Of a stretch of DNA of 19,417 bases, positions 1-9,931 are shown one piece after another. Position 1 is the first letter of the stretch. Each line of letters begins with the position of its first letter. A model generated the notes under the pieces. It was given only the letters and a program-made list of their open reading frames with translations. It did not search any database and was not told where the DNA came from. Origin of the DNA: Saccoglossus kowalevskii (lineage: Eukaryota; Hemichordata; Enteropneusta; Harrimaniidae); the NCBI RefSeq assembly GCF_000003605.2, contig NW_003151796.1, positions 22,124-41,540 on the forward strand, written 5' to 3'. The position numbers were made by a program, and so were the translations under genes.

Positions 1-553
1 ACGACTCGGAGTAAAACGGGCTTCCCTCTGGGTTAGTGTGTCACATATCGATATTCATTCACGACTCGGAGTAAAACGGGCTTCCCTCTGGGTTAGTGTG
101 TCACATATCGATATTCATTCACGACTCGGAGTAAAACGGGCTTCCCTCTGGGTTAGTGTGTCACATATCGATATTCATTCACGACTCGGAGTAAAACGGG
201 CTTATCTCTGGGTTAGTGTGTCACATATCGATATTCATTCACGACTCGGAGTAAAACGGGCTTTCCTCTGGGTTAGTGTGTCACATATCGATATTCATTC
301 ACGACTCGGAGTAAAACGGGCTTATCTCTGGGTTAGTGTGTCACATATCGATATTCATTCACGACTCGGAGTAAAACGGGCTTTCCTCTGGGTTAGTGTG
401 TCACATATCGATATTCATTCACGACTCGGAGTAAAACGGGCTTCCCTCTGGGTTAGTGTGTCACATATCGATATTCATTCACGACTCGGAGTAAAACGGG
501 CTTCCCTCTGGGTTAGTGTGTCACATATCGATATTCATTCACGAGTAAAACGG
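1..553. repeat. 60-bp tandem satellite/minisatellite array (9 full units plus a deleted partial unit)
   Basis: Nine consecutive 60-bp units run from base 1 to 540. A tenth unit starts at 541, lacks six bases (ctcgga) and diverges after 553. The array is cut by the left window edge, so its true length is unknown. Units are identical except at unit positions 24-25, where the dinucleotide reads CC, CC, CC, AT, TC, AT, TC, CC, CC in order. Each unit contains the palindrome ATATCGATAT (unit positions 45-54). Because 60 is divisible by three, one frame stays open for 175 codons (38-565); its product is a bare 20-residue repeat with Ser/Tyr/Phe at the variable site. I regard that open frame as a by-product of the period, not a gene. 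The near-identity of units indicates recent amplification or homogenisation. Confidence 0.97.
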
Positions 554-2779
554 ATACGCCGATGAGGTAACAATGTTTAAGATCATTTTTTTTTTGACGT
601 ACGTGGTCTATCCGTAAATAGAACACAAATATTGAAATCAATGTTTTAACTCACAAGGCAGTTTGAAACCTGAAGATTCGCATTTAATACTATCTCTGTG
701 ATTACAACCACACGAGGGTTGAAAGCTACGACACTTTAATGTAAATCCATAAAACTTGGGACCTTATCGTGATCATTTGGAATGTGTCGTACATTGCGAC
801 TGGAAATGCGTGTCAAATTTGTAAATATTTGCTTAGGAAGCTTCCGTTATTGTTGATAACGGGTAAAACTTGAATTCAGTTGCTAGTCCAACCAAAGTTT
901 TAGAATATTTTCACAAGGTGGATGGGGCGCGTCAAAAGTCAAAATCGTTAAATACAATAAATACAATATTTAAAATAACTGCTTTTTCAAGTTGAAAGAC
1001 CGATTTTCTTTGATTTTAAGTATGTTGTTCCAAATGTCTAACAGTACTGTTGAGAAACCTTTTGTAGACATTTTTCCGAGGTCAATCGGTTTATTAAACC
1101 GATCATATAGTGTTTGACTGTCACAGCCCTTGGCAAAGTACTAGTACCTGACAGTTCCTAATAAAACTTGGTGACACTTGGTTATTTTACCGTGAAATTG
1201 GGGTTCAGTTTCACCCTTAGCACGTTTTTGTTAATTGTAAATTTAACACCGCTTATCGGGACAAATAACCTACATAAATGTTTGAATCAATAATTTATGC
1301 AGCACATCCGAAATAACTACACGCTGGACAATGCGAAAACTAGAGAAACTACAGATAAAGGAACCGTTTATATTTCTTTGGCAGTTATGCAACCTGGGAG
1401 AAATATGTAATTCAGGGAAGACTCTCAAAGAAAACTCTAAATATGTTTCAGCCCAGTAAGATACGTCACATTCCTTCGTGATAGAAGAACTGTTGATACG
1501 CCCAGTTTTTACTAAATTTACAATTTGCATTCCTGGTCAAAATGTTACCTGTAATTATGCGTTATTTAATTTGCTCTTTAAGTTTGCGCACCAATCACCC
1601 CTCAATCTTTGTATGATAACTATTGCTAGTGAAAGAAGTGGGTGAAATGGTACATCGTGTGACAGCAGGCAATGAACGGATGAACAGTATATACTAGTAC
1701 TCAGTATTAGTATTAGTATTCAGTATGTTCGCGGGTGCACAGTACACTCAGGCTGGCTGGTCAAAAGGTTACAAAGACAGATATCAGACTATTAGAAAAC
1801 TAAGAAGGAAGGGATCGGGCAAGGTGACTGAGGATCTGATGCATATAGTGCTGTCTTATACAAAAAATCGAATGTCTAATTCAGACACAAGCAAAGTTTT
1901 AACCATTAGATTTGTTGTAAATGTACGTGAGTAACATTACGCAATTTGTTTTTGGGAAAATTGTGTTTTCGTGTTGTGTGGCCGAAAAAAGTATTTACAT
2001 CGAAAATATCGATATTCGTTTTCGCTATTAGCAATCTTTTCAAACATTCAAGGCATAATACATAAAACCTTCGCACTTATTATGTATGATATTGGTAAAA
2101 CGCTGGTTGTCCCCGCTTTATCGGGGGTTCACGACCGCTACTACATCCGGGTTACTTGGACAACGGAAATATTGTGGACGATATATGATGACAACCGATG
2201 ATTTGTGTGAAATGTAAACACTTGTGGGAAAGTCTACAGGTTGTCTGGTGGACGACACGTGGACAAGTGCATTGTCACGTCCACCAATGAACAAAGACAC
2301 GTATGTGCTCTCCGTGGCAGTATTGTGATTTGAAGGCATTTCATTTGTGCTTGGGGTGCTTGCCAAAGCTCTACAAATTTCGAAGTTAAGCAATATCTAT
2401 TTCCCAAGATAAACAGACAGGGTAAAGATTTCATCGGCTCTTTGCATTGTTTGTTCAACAGCCTAAATTGAGAATACTAGGATCGAACCAATGACGGAGT
2501 TCGAATTTCAGATGCGTAAATATGCGGATTCATTTCGTGACATTTGCTCAGAACCCAGACGCCTCTACAAACAAGCGGGTGACGCGGTACATAGTGGTTG
2601 AGCTGCTCAATAAGCGAAACCACACCTTATTATTAAAAAAACGCACTGTTGTAGCAATAGTCGTTCGAAAAAACAACAACACTTTTTAACACTCTCGGCT
2701 CACATATTTCAATCAATATAGATGAGAAAAGGACATTTGGTATTTCCGGTATAGTGTCGGTTAAACAGTTGAGTTTGTC
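554..2779. other. Noncoding stretch, no supported gene
   Basis: AT-rich single-copy-looking sequence. Short open frames exist at 1270-1530 (minus), 1725-1934, 1971-2201 (plus), 2118-2393 and 2234-2458 (minus). They overlap one another, have no recognisable domain, no convincing splice context and unremarkable composition, so I do not call them genes. Small structures seen: a perfect 8-bp inverted repeat at 1085-1103, a (GTATTA)3-like run near 1704-1720, and an isolated ATATCGATATTC at about 2006-2017 that matches the satellite's palindromic core. Confidence 0.6.
1085..1103. repeat. Perfect 8-bp inverted repeat with 3-bp loop
   Basis: ATCGGTTT (1085-1092) and AAACCGAT (1096-1103) are exact reverse complements separated by ATT. 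It could form a short hairpin. No T-run or gene next to it suggests a role. Confidence 0.7.
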
Positions 2780-2935
2780 GGGCTTGTGTGATTCATTGAA
2801 TTTCTCGATTGATTCGCGTGGCGTGCGTACGCTATGAGTCGCGTGCCGGTACGGAGATCGCTACACAAGGCAATGTTAACCGGCGACTATTGAAAGCCCG
2901 CGCGTTAGTACCCCCGTGGCCAGAATGTTTACGGC
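2780..2935. other. CpG-dense patch in AT-rich DNA
   Basis: About 18 CpG dinucleotides fall in roughly 155 bases (for example gattcgcgtggcgtgcgtac and agcccgcgcg), unlike the flanking AT-rich sequence. A TATAAA lies just after it at about 2951 and an ATG with a modest context at 2987, but that frame stops after 39 codons without a clear donor site. It may be a small unmethylated CpG patch or an unrecognised promoter. No transcript can be assigned from sequence alone. Confidence 0.35.
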
Positions 2936-3379
2936 TGCTTTAAAAAAAAGTATAAACAGTTCGATATCGTAGCCTAACTTGCCACAATGGTCGTCATATT
3001 TGGGCAAAACATATTGAACGAAGGTACGACAATAGTGATATCAGACGTGTTCAGCATGTATAAAATACAACATCACGACAATACGGGAACTTTTGCTGCA
3101 GCATGATTTCCTATTGTCTCCCTTCTCATAGTTTGTTTGTTTTTTGGCTACAATAGCATCACATATTAGTCAGTGCCCTGTGCACGGTTTCTAAAACCAC
3201 ATATATGTTTTAGTCAGCGTCCCATCGAAGAAACGGGTTGAACACAGAATGCCCCGGGCCTGTGCATACATTTCAAACAACAACTAGTCAGATGGATGGG
3301 AAATATGCCAATTGAAGTTTTCCCTACAAGAATTCTAACGCGAAGTGTACTAATATTACAGAACGAGCCTTCTCGAGTA
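2936..3379. other. Noncoding stretch, nothing recognised
   Basis: No domain-bearing open frame, RNA gene or repeat family could be recognised. The only open frame at its right side (3296-3502) is mostly a poly-isoleucine read-through of the ATT microsatellite and is not a gene. Confidence 0.6.

Positions 3380-3463
<84 letters not shown>
3380..3463. repeat. (ATT)28 trinucleotide microsatellite
   Basis: An uninterrupted run of ATT covers 84 bases. It is long and pure, so it is likely polymorphic in length. A much shorter TTATTATTATTA run occurs at about 16311-16325. Confidence 0.97.
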
Positions 3464-4033
3464 TATTGCAAGCATAAAATCAAAATTATTTTTAGTTCTT
3501 GAGTTGTGCATTCTCACTTGCAATATCATTGCATTGCATCACGAGAAAAGGTCGACATAGTGGACATTTGCAGAACATAATCGAATACCTGATTGACGTC
3601 CTACTGGCAATGTTTTATCAGGTATCAAACTTGTTGATAAAATGATGTTGAAATTATTGAGTATTAAGTGCAATATGTTATTATTATTATAACTTGGATA
3701 GAGTTCCACTCAGTTTTACAAAAATGGGCTCACTGTTGCAGCAAGACTTAATAAAATCGCATTAAAGTTAACGGGTTGCAAGTGAACATAAACATAAATG
3801 GGCACTATGTGTGGTTTGTACTTTGGAACACTAAACGTTTCGACCCCGGAAGTTCGGAAGTCACGTGGTTAATGTTGAATCAAACAGACGCGTATTTGAG
3901 GTGTCTGAGAATTTACTCGTATTTTAGATAATAAATTTGATTTCAGGATGTTGTTTTAATTGTACAAGATTCAAAGCTCTTGTGATTCTGACAGATGTCG
4001 GGGAGAGGTTTTATATAGATCAAACAAAGAGGA
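3464..4033. other. Noncoding stretch left of the LINE insertion
   Basis: AT-rich sequence without a recognisable gene. The small open frame that crosses into the LINE at 3937-4149 is not supported as coding. The right edge, ending in gaggaa before AATGCAACTTT, is the original genomic flank of the LINE insertion. Confidence 0.55.
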
Positions 4034-4044
4034 AATGCAACTTT
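4034..4044. repeat. Target-site duplication, LINE 3' side
   Basis: AATGCAACTTT here is repeated exactly at 5872-5882. The last T residues merge with the element's T-run (the complement of its A-tail), so the exact right edge is ambiguous by a few bases. Confidence 0.75.
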
Positions 4045-5871
4045 TTTTTTCTTTTACATGAAATTTTATTTTCTAATAATAATTACAATGTTCACATAAC
4101 AGTAAAAACGTCACAGTCACGACATACAAAACATTACAAACAAGTTTAGTACAGGGGATGATCATTCCAACAACGGTGCCAACGCACCCCATTTTAAAAC
4201 GTACTTTGTTTCGTTCAAGACATTTTTTTCAATAGATTTCTTTTCTTTGACAATCTTTATAAAATAATCAAGAGAAGGCGTTACATTTGTAAAGCGACAT
4301 ATATATAAAACATATTTACCTATTAAAATAAGATGGTTTAATAGTATACATTTTTGGGGAAATCCAAAGAGAATACGTTCACAACTTAAAACTACTAGTA
4401 TATTATCACTTCCTGGTATAGCCTCCCCCCACCAATAGTTTTGAAATAATTTCCAAAACGAAATTGTGGTTGTACATTCCCAGAAGAGATGTTCAATTGT
4501 TTCTTTTTGTTTACAATATTTACAACAATTGTCCAAACGGATTTTATTTTGGAAAAGATAATTGTTGGTTGCCAAAATTCGATACAATTTTTTGAACTGA
4601 AAAATGCGCAGTTTTTCTTCCATTTTGGTACGCTAATTTCCAGATACATCCCCAATCAATTGCATCACTCACTTATACAGTTGCTTCATATTTAGACATG
4701 GATGTTCGCGTTTCAAAACGTTTCTCATCTAATAACTTATTCTTGTTTTACCACCAAAAACTGTATCATTTATTTTTTTAGTTAAATTCGCATTGATATT
4801 TCCAGCAACTAATTTGGACTTCCAATAAACTGGAATTGCGTGCAGAATACCATTAAAAGTTACAAAATCTGTCTTAATTGTGTATTTCTCTATAAATTGT
4901 TCATATGACATAAAATTACCATCTGTATTTAATAAATGTTGTATGCACTTTACCCCATTATATAGCCAGTGTAAATAACACACTGGTTTTCCACCAATAA
5001 AAATGTATCTATTATTCCACAGTATTTCTGATTTGACCTCATTTGAATTACTGGGTGGCCCATGACAGAATAGTTCATAGTTCATACCAAAAACTAAAAA
5101 TGTCAGAATAAAAAGCTGGTAAAGAAAAAAGCATTTTTTTAGGATCATAATTACAGCTCAATAAAAATTTCAAGCCCCCATATCTACTAAAATAGCTCCT
5201 TGGAATAACTCCCCATGATGCATTTGTTTCCATTATCCTTATAGCCCAAGCTAATTTGAATGCTTTGTTTAACAACTCCAAATCAGTCATGCGCAAACCA
5301 CCATATTCAATATCCCCAATTAAAGTGTTGTTTTTTATATGGTGTATTTTCCCGTTCCACAGAAAATCAAATAACCTAGCCCGGGCTTCGCACACATATT
5401 TTGGCGGAATAGAAATGGAGTTCATTACAAAGAGCAGATTAGTAGCCCCCAAAACCTTTGCAAGTGTAACTCTGTCACCAATAGTCAAGTCACGTGACTT
5501 CCATATGCCAAGTTATCTTTATTCATTTTTTCAATTTTTTTGGTGGAAGTTAAGCTCTAAATTTTTCTTAACATCGTGACTTATATAAATTCCCAAGTAA
5601 CGGATTGGTTTTTGGGTTGGGGCTATCACATCCATCTTTTGCCAATTATGTTTAAGTTTACCCAACACAAGTAGTTCTGTTTTACCCATATTAATTTCTA
5701 GACCAGAAAAATCATGAAACTGTTTTAGAATGGATAGAGCAGTACGAACAGAATTTTGGTTTCTCATGCAAAGGGTTGTGTCATCCACAAAGCTAGATAT
5801 TATTTGTTCATGCTCATATGACAACATAATACCATCTATTTGGTCACTTGATCGAATGACAACTCAATGGC
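4045..5871 (-). mobile_element. 5'-truncated non-LTR retrotransposon (LINE), probably of the L1/Tx1-like group
   Basis: On the minus strand the element begins inside the reverse-transcriptase palm domain and runs through the thumb/connection region, a C-terminal CCHC knuckle, a stop at 4162-4164, a short 3' UTR and an A-rich tail (T-run at 4042-4050 on the plus strand). An 11-bp target-site duplication (AATGCAACTTT at 4034 and 5872) brackets it. Endonuclease, ORF1 and most of the palm are missing. This fits target-primed reverse transcription that stopped early, the usual cause of 5' truncation. Clade is judged from the style of the C-terminal conserved block (FLWNGK, the GGLRMTDLELLNKA-type motif, TIEHLFWEC) and is less certain than the LINE identity. 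Confidence 0.9.
4162..5871 (-). pseudogene. Reverse transcriptase ORF2 C-terminal remnant, broken by frameshifts
   Basis: Four reading-frame segments on the minus strand, in order, make up one decayed ORF2 tail. Segment 1 (about 5827-5531) has the palm catalytic motif FVDD (codons at 5780-5791) and the GLEINMGKTELL block. Segment 2 (5488-5075) has RDLTIGDRVTLAKVLG just upstream and across its start, then FLWNGK and GGLRMTDLELLNKA. Segment 3 (about 5110-4729) has the SEILWNNRYIFIGGKP block. Segment 4 (4623-4162) has the QFKKLYRILATN block and a CCHC knuckle, C34-x2-C37-x7-H45-x4-C50 (codons 4474-4524). Frame changes lie near 5531-5560, 5075-5110 and 4625-4735, and an in-frame stop lies close to the 5' junction. 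It therefore cannot make a functional enzyme. The catalytic Asp pair itself is preserved. Confidence 0.9.
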
Positions 5872-5882
5872 AATGCAACTTT
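5872..5882. repeat. Target-site duplication, LINE 5' side
   Basis: AATGCAACTTT, an exact copy of 4034-4044, immediately precedes non-LINE sequence (AATTCAATTTT). It marks the 5' truncation junction of the minus-strand element. Confidence 0.75.
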
Positions 5883-7027
5883 AATTCAATTTTAATAACG
5901 AAATTTAATTTTAGGGGGTTGCAGTTTTATACGAATTTTTTATTTTTTACAGTACTGTATCCTAACAACAATTCCTATTTTGTAAAACAGAATAGAAACT
6001 GAATATTCAAACATTGGATCAAACATTTTCTATCATTGTGTCACGGCCCTCAAACATAATGATGTCATGATTATCCACCACGATGTCATAATCAGCAATG
6101 TTGATGTTCAATCAATCTTCTCCACAAACAAACTATGCCAGAACCCGAAACACGCGAGCCTCGGATACTAACAGACACCTGTTGTTCCACGGCGACAACC
6201 ATGAAAAAATACACTACACGGCAATTAATATTAAACATTGCGCGAACTGAGAGAAAAAAAAAACCGTATATTTGGGGATGAGATGGGGCGGCGGGTAACA
6301 TACATCGCCATAGCAACGAACAATCTGAATTCTTACTGTTGATTTCAATTATATTTGCCTTAAACGATGATTTGATGAGAAAACCACAGATTTAACAAAA
6401 TCGTGTCAAATGGACAAGTAGTTTCGGTGCTCGTCAGTTATAAGCACGCTCGTCTACTCACGTGTTCTATTCATCGCCGCTCTAACAGAAGTCGCTCTCG
6501 AATAATGATAACGAAATGATCAAATTGGCCTCCATTATTGTAAACCATGAGCATATTTCACGGGTATGAATCGTTTCAAGTGAACTCGTCCACCAGTGAG
6601 TCTGAACAAAAATGTCATAAGTGATAACAATAGCAGGGCGCAACAACACACATTTTGAGCCCGCTATGCATAGCGTGATTTTTTGGCAATAACAAAATAA
6701 GATAAAATATTATTAGATTAAATAAAAGTTTAGTTAATTGTTTGTTGAGTATTGACGCTTAGATTAAAAGTATAAAAAGTGTGATTCTATCATAGTGGTA
6801 TTTAGGGAATGAATAAAGATAAATCTTGCGTTATTTTTTTTTATGTAACAGCGTAATGGTCGTCGAACTGCGTCGCGTTCAAAATGGATACCATTTAACG
6901 TAATCTCCGGGACGAAACTGAACATGATATGTAGCAGATAATATTTGTTAATCGTGTCTTAAGTAACTGTTCAAAATAGGTAGATGTTTCGAGTAACGGC
7001 TCTTTATCGATAGCTTACGAGAAAATG
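5883..7027. other. Noncoding stretch between LINE and dispersed repeat
   Basis: No gene recognised. Short imperfect direct repeats of GATGTCATGATTA / GATGTCATAATCA occur at about 6061-6095. A CGCCATAGCAACG string near 6306-6318 resembles an RFX X-box half-pair but is too short to call. One CACGTG lies at 6459-6464. The minus-strand frame at 6092-6316 is not supported. Confidence 0.5.
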
Positions 7028-7395
7028 TTGCTCGGGCGGGCAACGCTGTATCATGTATTTCTATGGGCCCGGTGTGGTTTGCTTCGAAAGAGACGGTGAC
7101 TATAGCTACAGTAAAAAAAAACGGCACAAGCTCAACTTTGAGATAATCCTGAGCAACTAAATTGATATATGTAAAATACTTTATTTTCGCTTGGAATTAA
7201 TTTTCGCTGAAGGAATGATTCAGTGACAATAAAATCCAGCGAATATACCTTTCTTCCTATATTTTACATTCAACTCATCAAAAATCAGTGAAAATAAATT
7301 CAATACAAAACACCCAAAAGACTTTTCAGCGAAAATTAATTCCAGCTAAAATATTTTTTTTTTTTACAGTATTGCACATGTAGGGGCAATTACGC
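7028..7395. repeat. Dispersed repeat, copy A (interrupted by a MITE-like insertion)
   Basis: Bases 7028-7167 and 7372-about 7395 align with 19197-about 19358 in the same orientation. Best blocks are ATGTATTTCTATGGGC at 7053-7068 (ATGCATTTCTATGGGC in copy B) and the 46 bases from CAAGCTCAACTTTGAGATAA, about 85% identical by eye. The right part, CACATGTAGGGGCAAT, matches CACACGTAGGGCTAAT of copy B. The family is not recognised; neither copy carries a domain-bearing open frame. Confidence 0.75.
7170..7369. mobile_element. 200-bp MITE-like element with long terminal inverted repeats and TA target site
   Basis: The left end (TGTAAAATACTTTATTTTCG, then CTTGGAATTAATTTTCGCTG) and the reverse complement of the right end (CTGTAAAA, an A-run, TATTTTAGCTGGAATTAATTTTCGCTG) pair over about 45 bases with a few indels; AATTAATTTTCGCTGAA is exact. 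TA dinucleotides at 7168-7169 and 7370-7371 flank it. The second copy of the surrounding repeat at 19.3 kb lacks this insert and serves as an approximate empty site. There is no coding capacity. The TA target site suggests mobilisation by a Tc1/mariner-type or similar transposase encoded elsewhere, which is inference. Confidence 0.8.
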
Positions 7396-8796
7396 TGCTC
7401 GGAAGAGTCTTAACAAATCTAACAACTTGAAGTTGATGTTTGCAGGCGGTGCAAATGCCCGGATGTTTACCACAAGAATACGTGATAATCCAAACGCGAG
7501 CTGTACCACAACTTTTGCGGCAGTCGTCGTGCCGCGTCCAGTTCAATATGGGACTCGTAGCGACGTAAACAACACGTGCAAAATATATTGTTTATTTACA
7601 TGAAATTCGAACACGCGCTGCGCGACGACCACCACGCTTTAAGATTACACGTGTCTTTACGTTGTTTACGCTTCTCCTTCTTTACATCTAATATGTATTT
7701 AAAATCAAGGATCAAATATCTCAAATGAAACGCATATCCGGTGAACAGCAGGACGTATGAGTTGCATTTTCCAAGAAGTTAAATTCAATTTATCGTTATT
7801 AAAATTGCAGAGGAAGCATTAGGCAGTGCACCATAAGGCGCGACATTAACCCTATGCACGCGCGGTCTCCACTATCGTTTTATTTTTTATCGAAAACAAG
7901 TGAAAAACACGTGCAGTGGGAACTGCAACCAGTCTGAAGTTTAGAAAAGCTTCTTGGTAAAAATGAAAACGAATGATAACTGTCTGATGCCCGGAATCAT
8001 TTTTCACACAAAAAAGTAACTAAATAGCACGTGACTCACATCGCAATCGAAAAGATTAGTCCAATATTAAACTTTATCAAATAAAAAAGACCAGAGTTAG
8101 TATGAAAAGGATTATGCTGTTCTAGGTGAGTGTTCCGCCAGATGTTTATGATGAAAGGAAATGTTTTGTACGATGATATTACGACGGAGCGTAGATTAAA
8201 GGAAGCTTTCTCGATGTTTTACAAACTCAACAAAAATGACGTGGAACAAATCAGTGGCCCGTCTTGTTCGACTGCAACTCCATTGAATTCGCGCTCTCTA
8301 GTGCTTTGTCATTTGCGGTAGACTCGTCTCTTCGACACATTGGAACTGGTTCATCGACATATTGATATCGTAAGCAATATGGTCATTTTATCACAGCGAA
8401 ACGCGTTTAAATAAAGATGTCTATTAAATTGTTATAATGATACGCTTTTATGGCAAAATAGGAATTCAAATTCGCCTATTTGAGCGATGAAATAAAACGC
8501 GACATCGCGGACGTTGGGTGAAAGACTCACCATATTGAAAAACATATTTCCCGACATGCTTAGCGGCCTTGTTGCTATGCTAGAAGCAAATATATGTTAT
8601 AGAAATCAGCACCTTCATAGAAGTGAAAAATGATTGACATTTTCAACATCAAATACCGACCAATTAAATGACACACAATCGGTAAATATTTTACCATAGA
8701 GACCGAGCGAATTGGAAAATTATTTTCTCGGCGCGTTCAGTTGGGCGTTAATTTGTATACGTAATAGTGGATGTATGCTATTAGATGAGCGACCCT
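7396..8796. other. Upstream flank of the Not gene, noncoding
   Basis: No gene is supported; the open frames at 7364-7546 (minus) and 8130-8321 (plus) show no domain or splice logic. The notable content is the Fox/E-box block at 7565-7669 and two more CACGTG at 7908-7913 and 8028-8033. By position this stretch is the proximal upstream region of Not and a natural place for its enhancers. Confidence 0.5.
7565..7669. promoter_or_regulatory. Candidate cis-regulatory block: inverted Forkhead motif plus CACGTG E-box pairs
   Basis: GTAAACAA (7565-7572) is followed directly by CACGTG (7573-7578). About 70 bases on, CACGTG (7648-7653) is followed by TGTTTAC (7663-7669), so the pair is repeated in inverted order. 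A further TGTTTAT sits at 7589-7595. GTAAACA/TGTTTAC is the known Forkhead core and CACGTG the palindromic bHLH E-box. The block lies about 1.2 kb upstream of the predicted Not start site. That it regulates Not is inference. Confidence 0.35.
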
Positions 8797-8835
8797 TATA
8801 AACGACACGAACAAGAGAATTCTTCCCCATTCAGA
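8797..8835 (+). promoter_or_regulatory. Core promoter of Not: TATA box and initiator-like start
   Basis: TATAAA at 8797-8802 is followed 32-36 bases later by initiator-like sequence (CCCATTC around A8829, TCAGAG around A8833). No ATG occurs between here and 9062, so the first AUG of the predicted transcript is the one that opens exon 1. This arrangement supports both the promoter and the start codon. A distal or extra noncoding first exon cannot be excluded. Confidence 0.6.
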
Positions 8836-9061
8836 GCAGCGGGATTGCAACCTCTCATCTGATAACGCCTCACTAAAGCTCTAATTTCCCGCAAAAAGGA
8901 GACAACGACAGATAACCGCAAACAATTAACCCGAAGAAAAGAGCGTATTACCACAGAGGAGCACCGTGAGTACATTGAATAACTTTCCTATACACTGGAA
9001 GCAACAAGTCTTCGAGTTTGTGAACGGTTTCAGTTTTTGTTTGCATACGTCCGTCATCGTT
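8829..9061 (+). other. Predicted 5' UTR of Not
   Basis: About 230 bases without any ATG. It contains a strong donor-like sequence, ACC|GTGAGTAC at 8966, which could allow alternative splicing of the leader. The same GTG opens a frame in phase with exon 1, but I see no reason to prefer a non-AUG start. Confidence 0.5.
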
Positions 9062-9488
9062 ATGGAATCTTCGAATTTGAAAAGCATGCACTATCGCCAA
9101 TTAGTTTTCCATCCGTATCTTAGTATGGCATACCCAGTGCGGTTGCATCCAGTGCCGATGCCAGCAACAACGATCGTCAACAGAACCGCGAATTTGAAGC
9201 AAGTGAAGTTACCGTTCACCATAGAAGCAATCCTCGGACGCACTGGCGGAGGCGGCGGGGCAGGCAGCAGGCAGAGCATACCGTGGCATCCAGTCAAACG
9301 AAGAGATCTCCACCCACAGGCGACTGGCAATTTACCCGTTCCTTCACACCATCCCATCCAGGGACACCACAGGGTCAAACATTTTAAAAACAACAACCAG
9401 GAATTGACGAAGATGTATTTTCGGCAGAATCTGGTTTCACCATACACAAGAGAAGACCATTACGGTGTGAACAGAGGAACAGAGACTG
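9062..9488 (+). CDS. Not: Not (Noto/floating head-type) homeobox gene, exon 1: N-terminal part with eh1 repressor motif
   Basis: This exon encodes residues 1-142 plus the first base of codon 143 of a predicted 276-residue homeodomain transcription factor. The start ATG at 9062 has G at -3 and +4, and is the first ATG after the predicted start site. Residues 50-60 (LPFTIEAILGR) are an engrailed-homology-1 motif, FTIEAIL being the core (9215-9235); in this family eh1 binds Groucho/TLE co-repressors. A five-glycine run follows at 62-66, then a basic, His/Pro-rich linker. The exon ends at CTG|GTATGT; 427 coding bases leave phase 1, which matches exactly the phase needed by the homeodomain exon at 14945. 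The frame would otherwise hit a stop at 9557-9559. The linker is not conserved in a way I can recognise. A small additional exon in the long intron cannot be fully excluded, but none is needed. Confidence 0.88.
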
Positions 9489-9884
9489 GTATGTATCCAT
9501 GGTTACCAACTACTCGTATAAGCGTTCCTTGTAAAACGGGAACACATGGTGTTTTTTAGAGGGATACCTAAAATAAACCTTTTCGTAAATGATAGTAGTT
9601 TTACTACTTTTTTGCAAAGCAAGTGCTATAAAATTTCCTCATAACTTAAACTTCTATTTTAACATAACAGTAACATAAAATTAATATAACTATTAATGAT
9701 GTCACTGAGTTGCTATTTTGCGGTTACTGTAGTTTGCACAATTTCCTTGCGATGTGTCGGAAATACACAAGCGAGTCGTAAATCCCTTCAGCAGTATAAA
9801 TTAGAGAAAGATTATGTGTGTCTGTGTGTTCTTTCTCTCGTCAGCTCGTTGTAAATCAACTGCATGGGCTTTCCGAGTGTAAGT

Positions 9885-9931
9885 GTATATATACTTACAT
9901 ATATATATTATTATTGTATATATATTACCAT
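9885..9931. repeat. TA-rich simple repeat in the intron
   Basis: Alternating GTATATATAC / ACATATATATATTATTATTG / TATATATATTA sequence. The left part, GTAAGTGTATATATACTTAC, is almost palindromic. Confidence 0.8.

Noticed and set aside
1-553. CRISPR-like array
   Set aside because: There are no variable spacers between repeats; the units are contiguous 60-bp tandem copies in animal DNA.
38-565. 175-codon open frame across the satellite
   Set aside because: It only reflects a stop-free frame in a 60-bp unit; the product is a bare 20-residue repeat and the first ATG arises inside the array.
2240-2285. Inverted GGTGGACG...CGTCCACC around a CACGTG
   Set aside because: Only 8-bp arms with an imperfect interior; not distinguishable from chance.
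2470-2510. B-box-like GGTTCGATCC on the minus strand, suggesting a tRNA or SINE
   Set aside because: The T arm needs two wobble pairs, and no anticodon arm, D arm or acceptor stem could be assembled around it.
6290-6320. RFX X-box-like CGCCATAGCAACG
   Set aside because: Only one half of the motif is convincing and there is no ciliary gene nearby.
8130-8321. 63-codon frame upstream of Not with an EF-hand-like flavour
   Set aside because: It lacks the calcium-loop residue spacing and any flanking exon.
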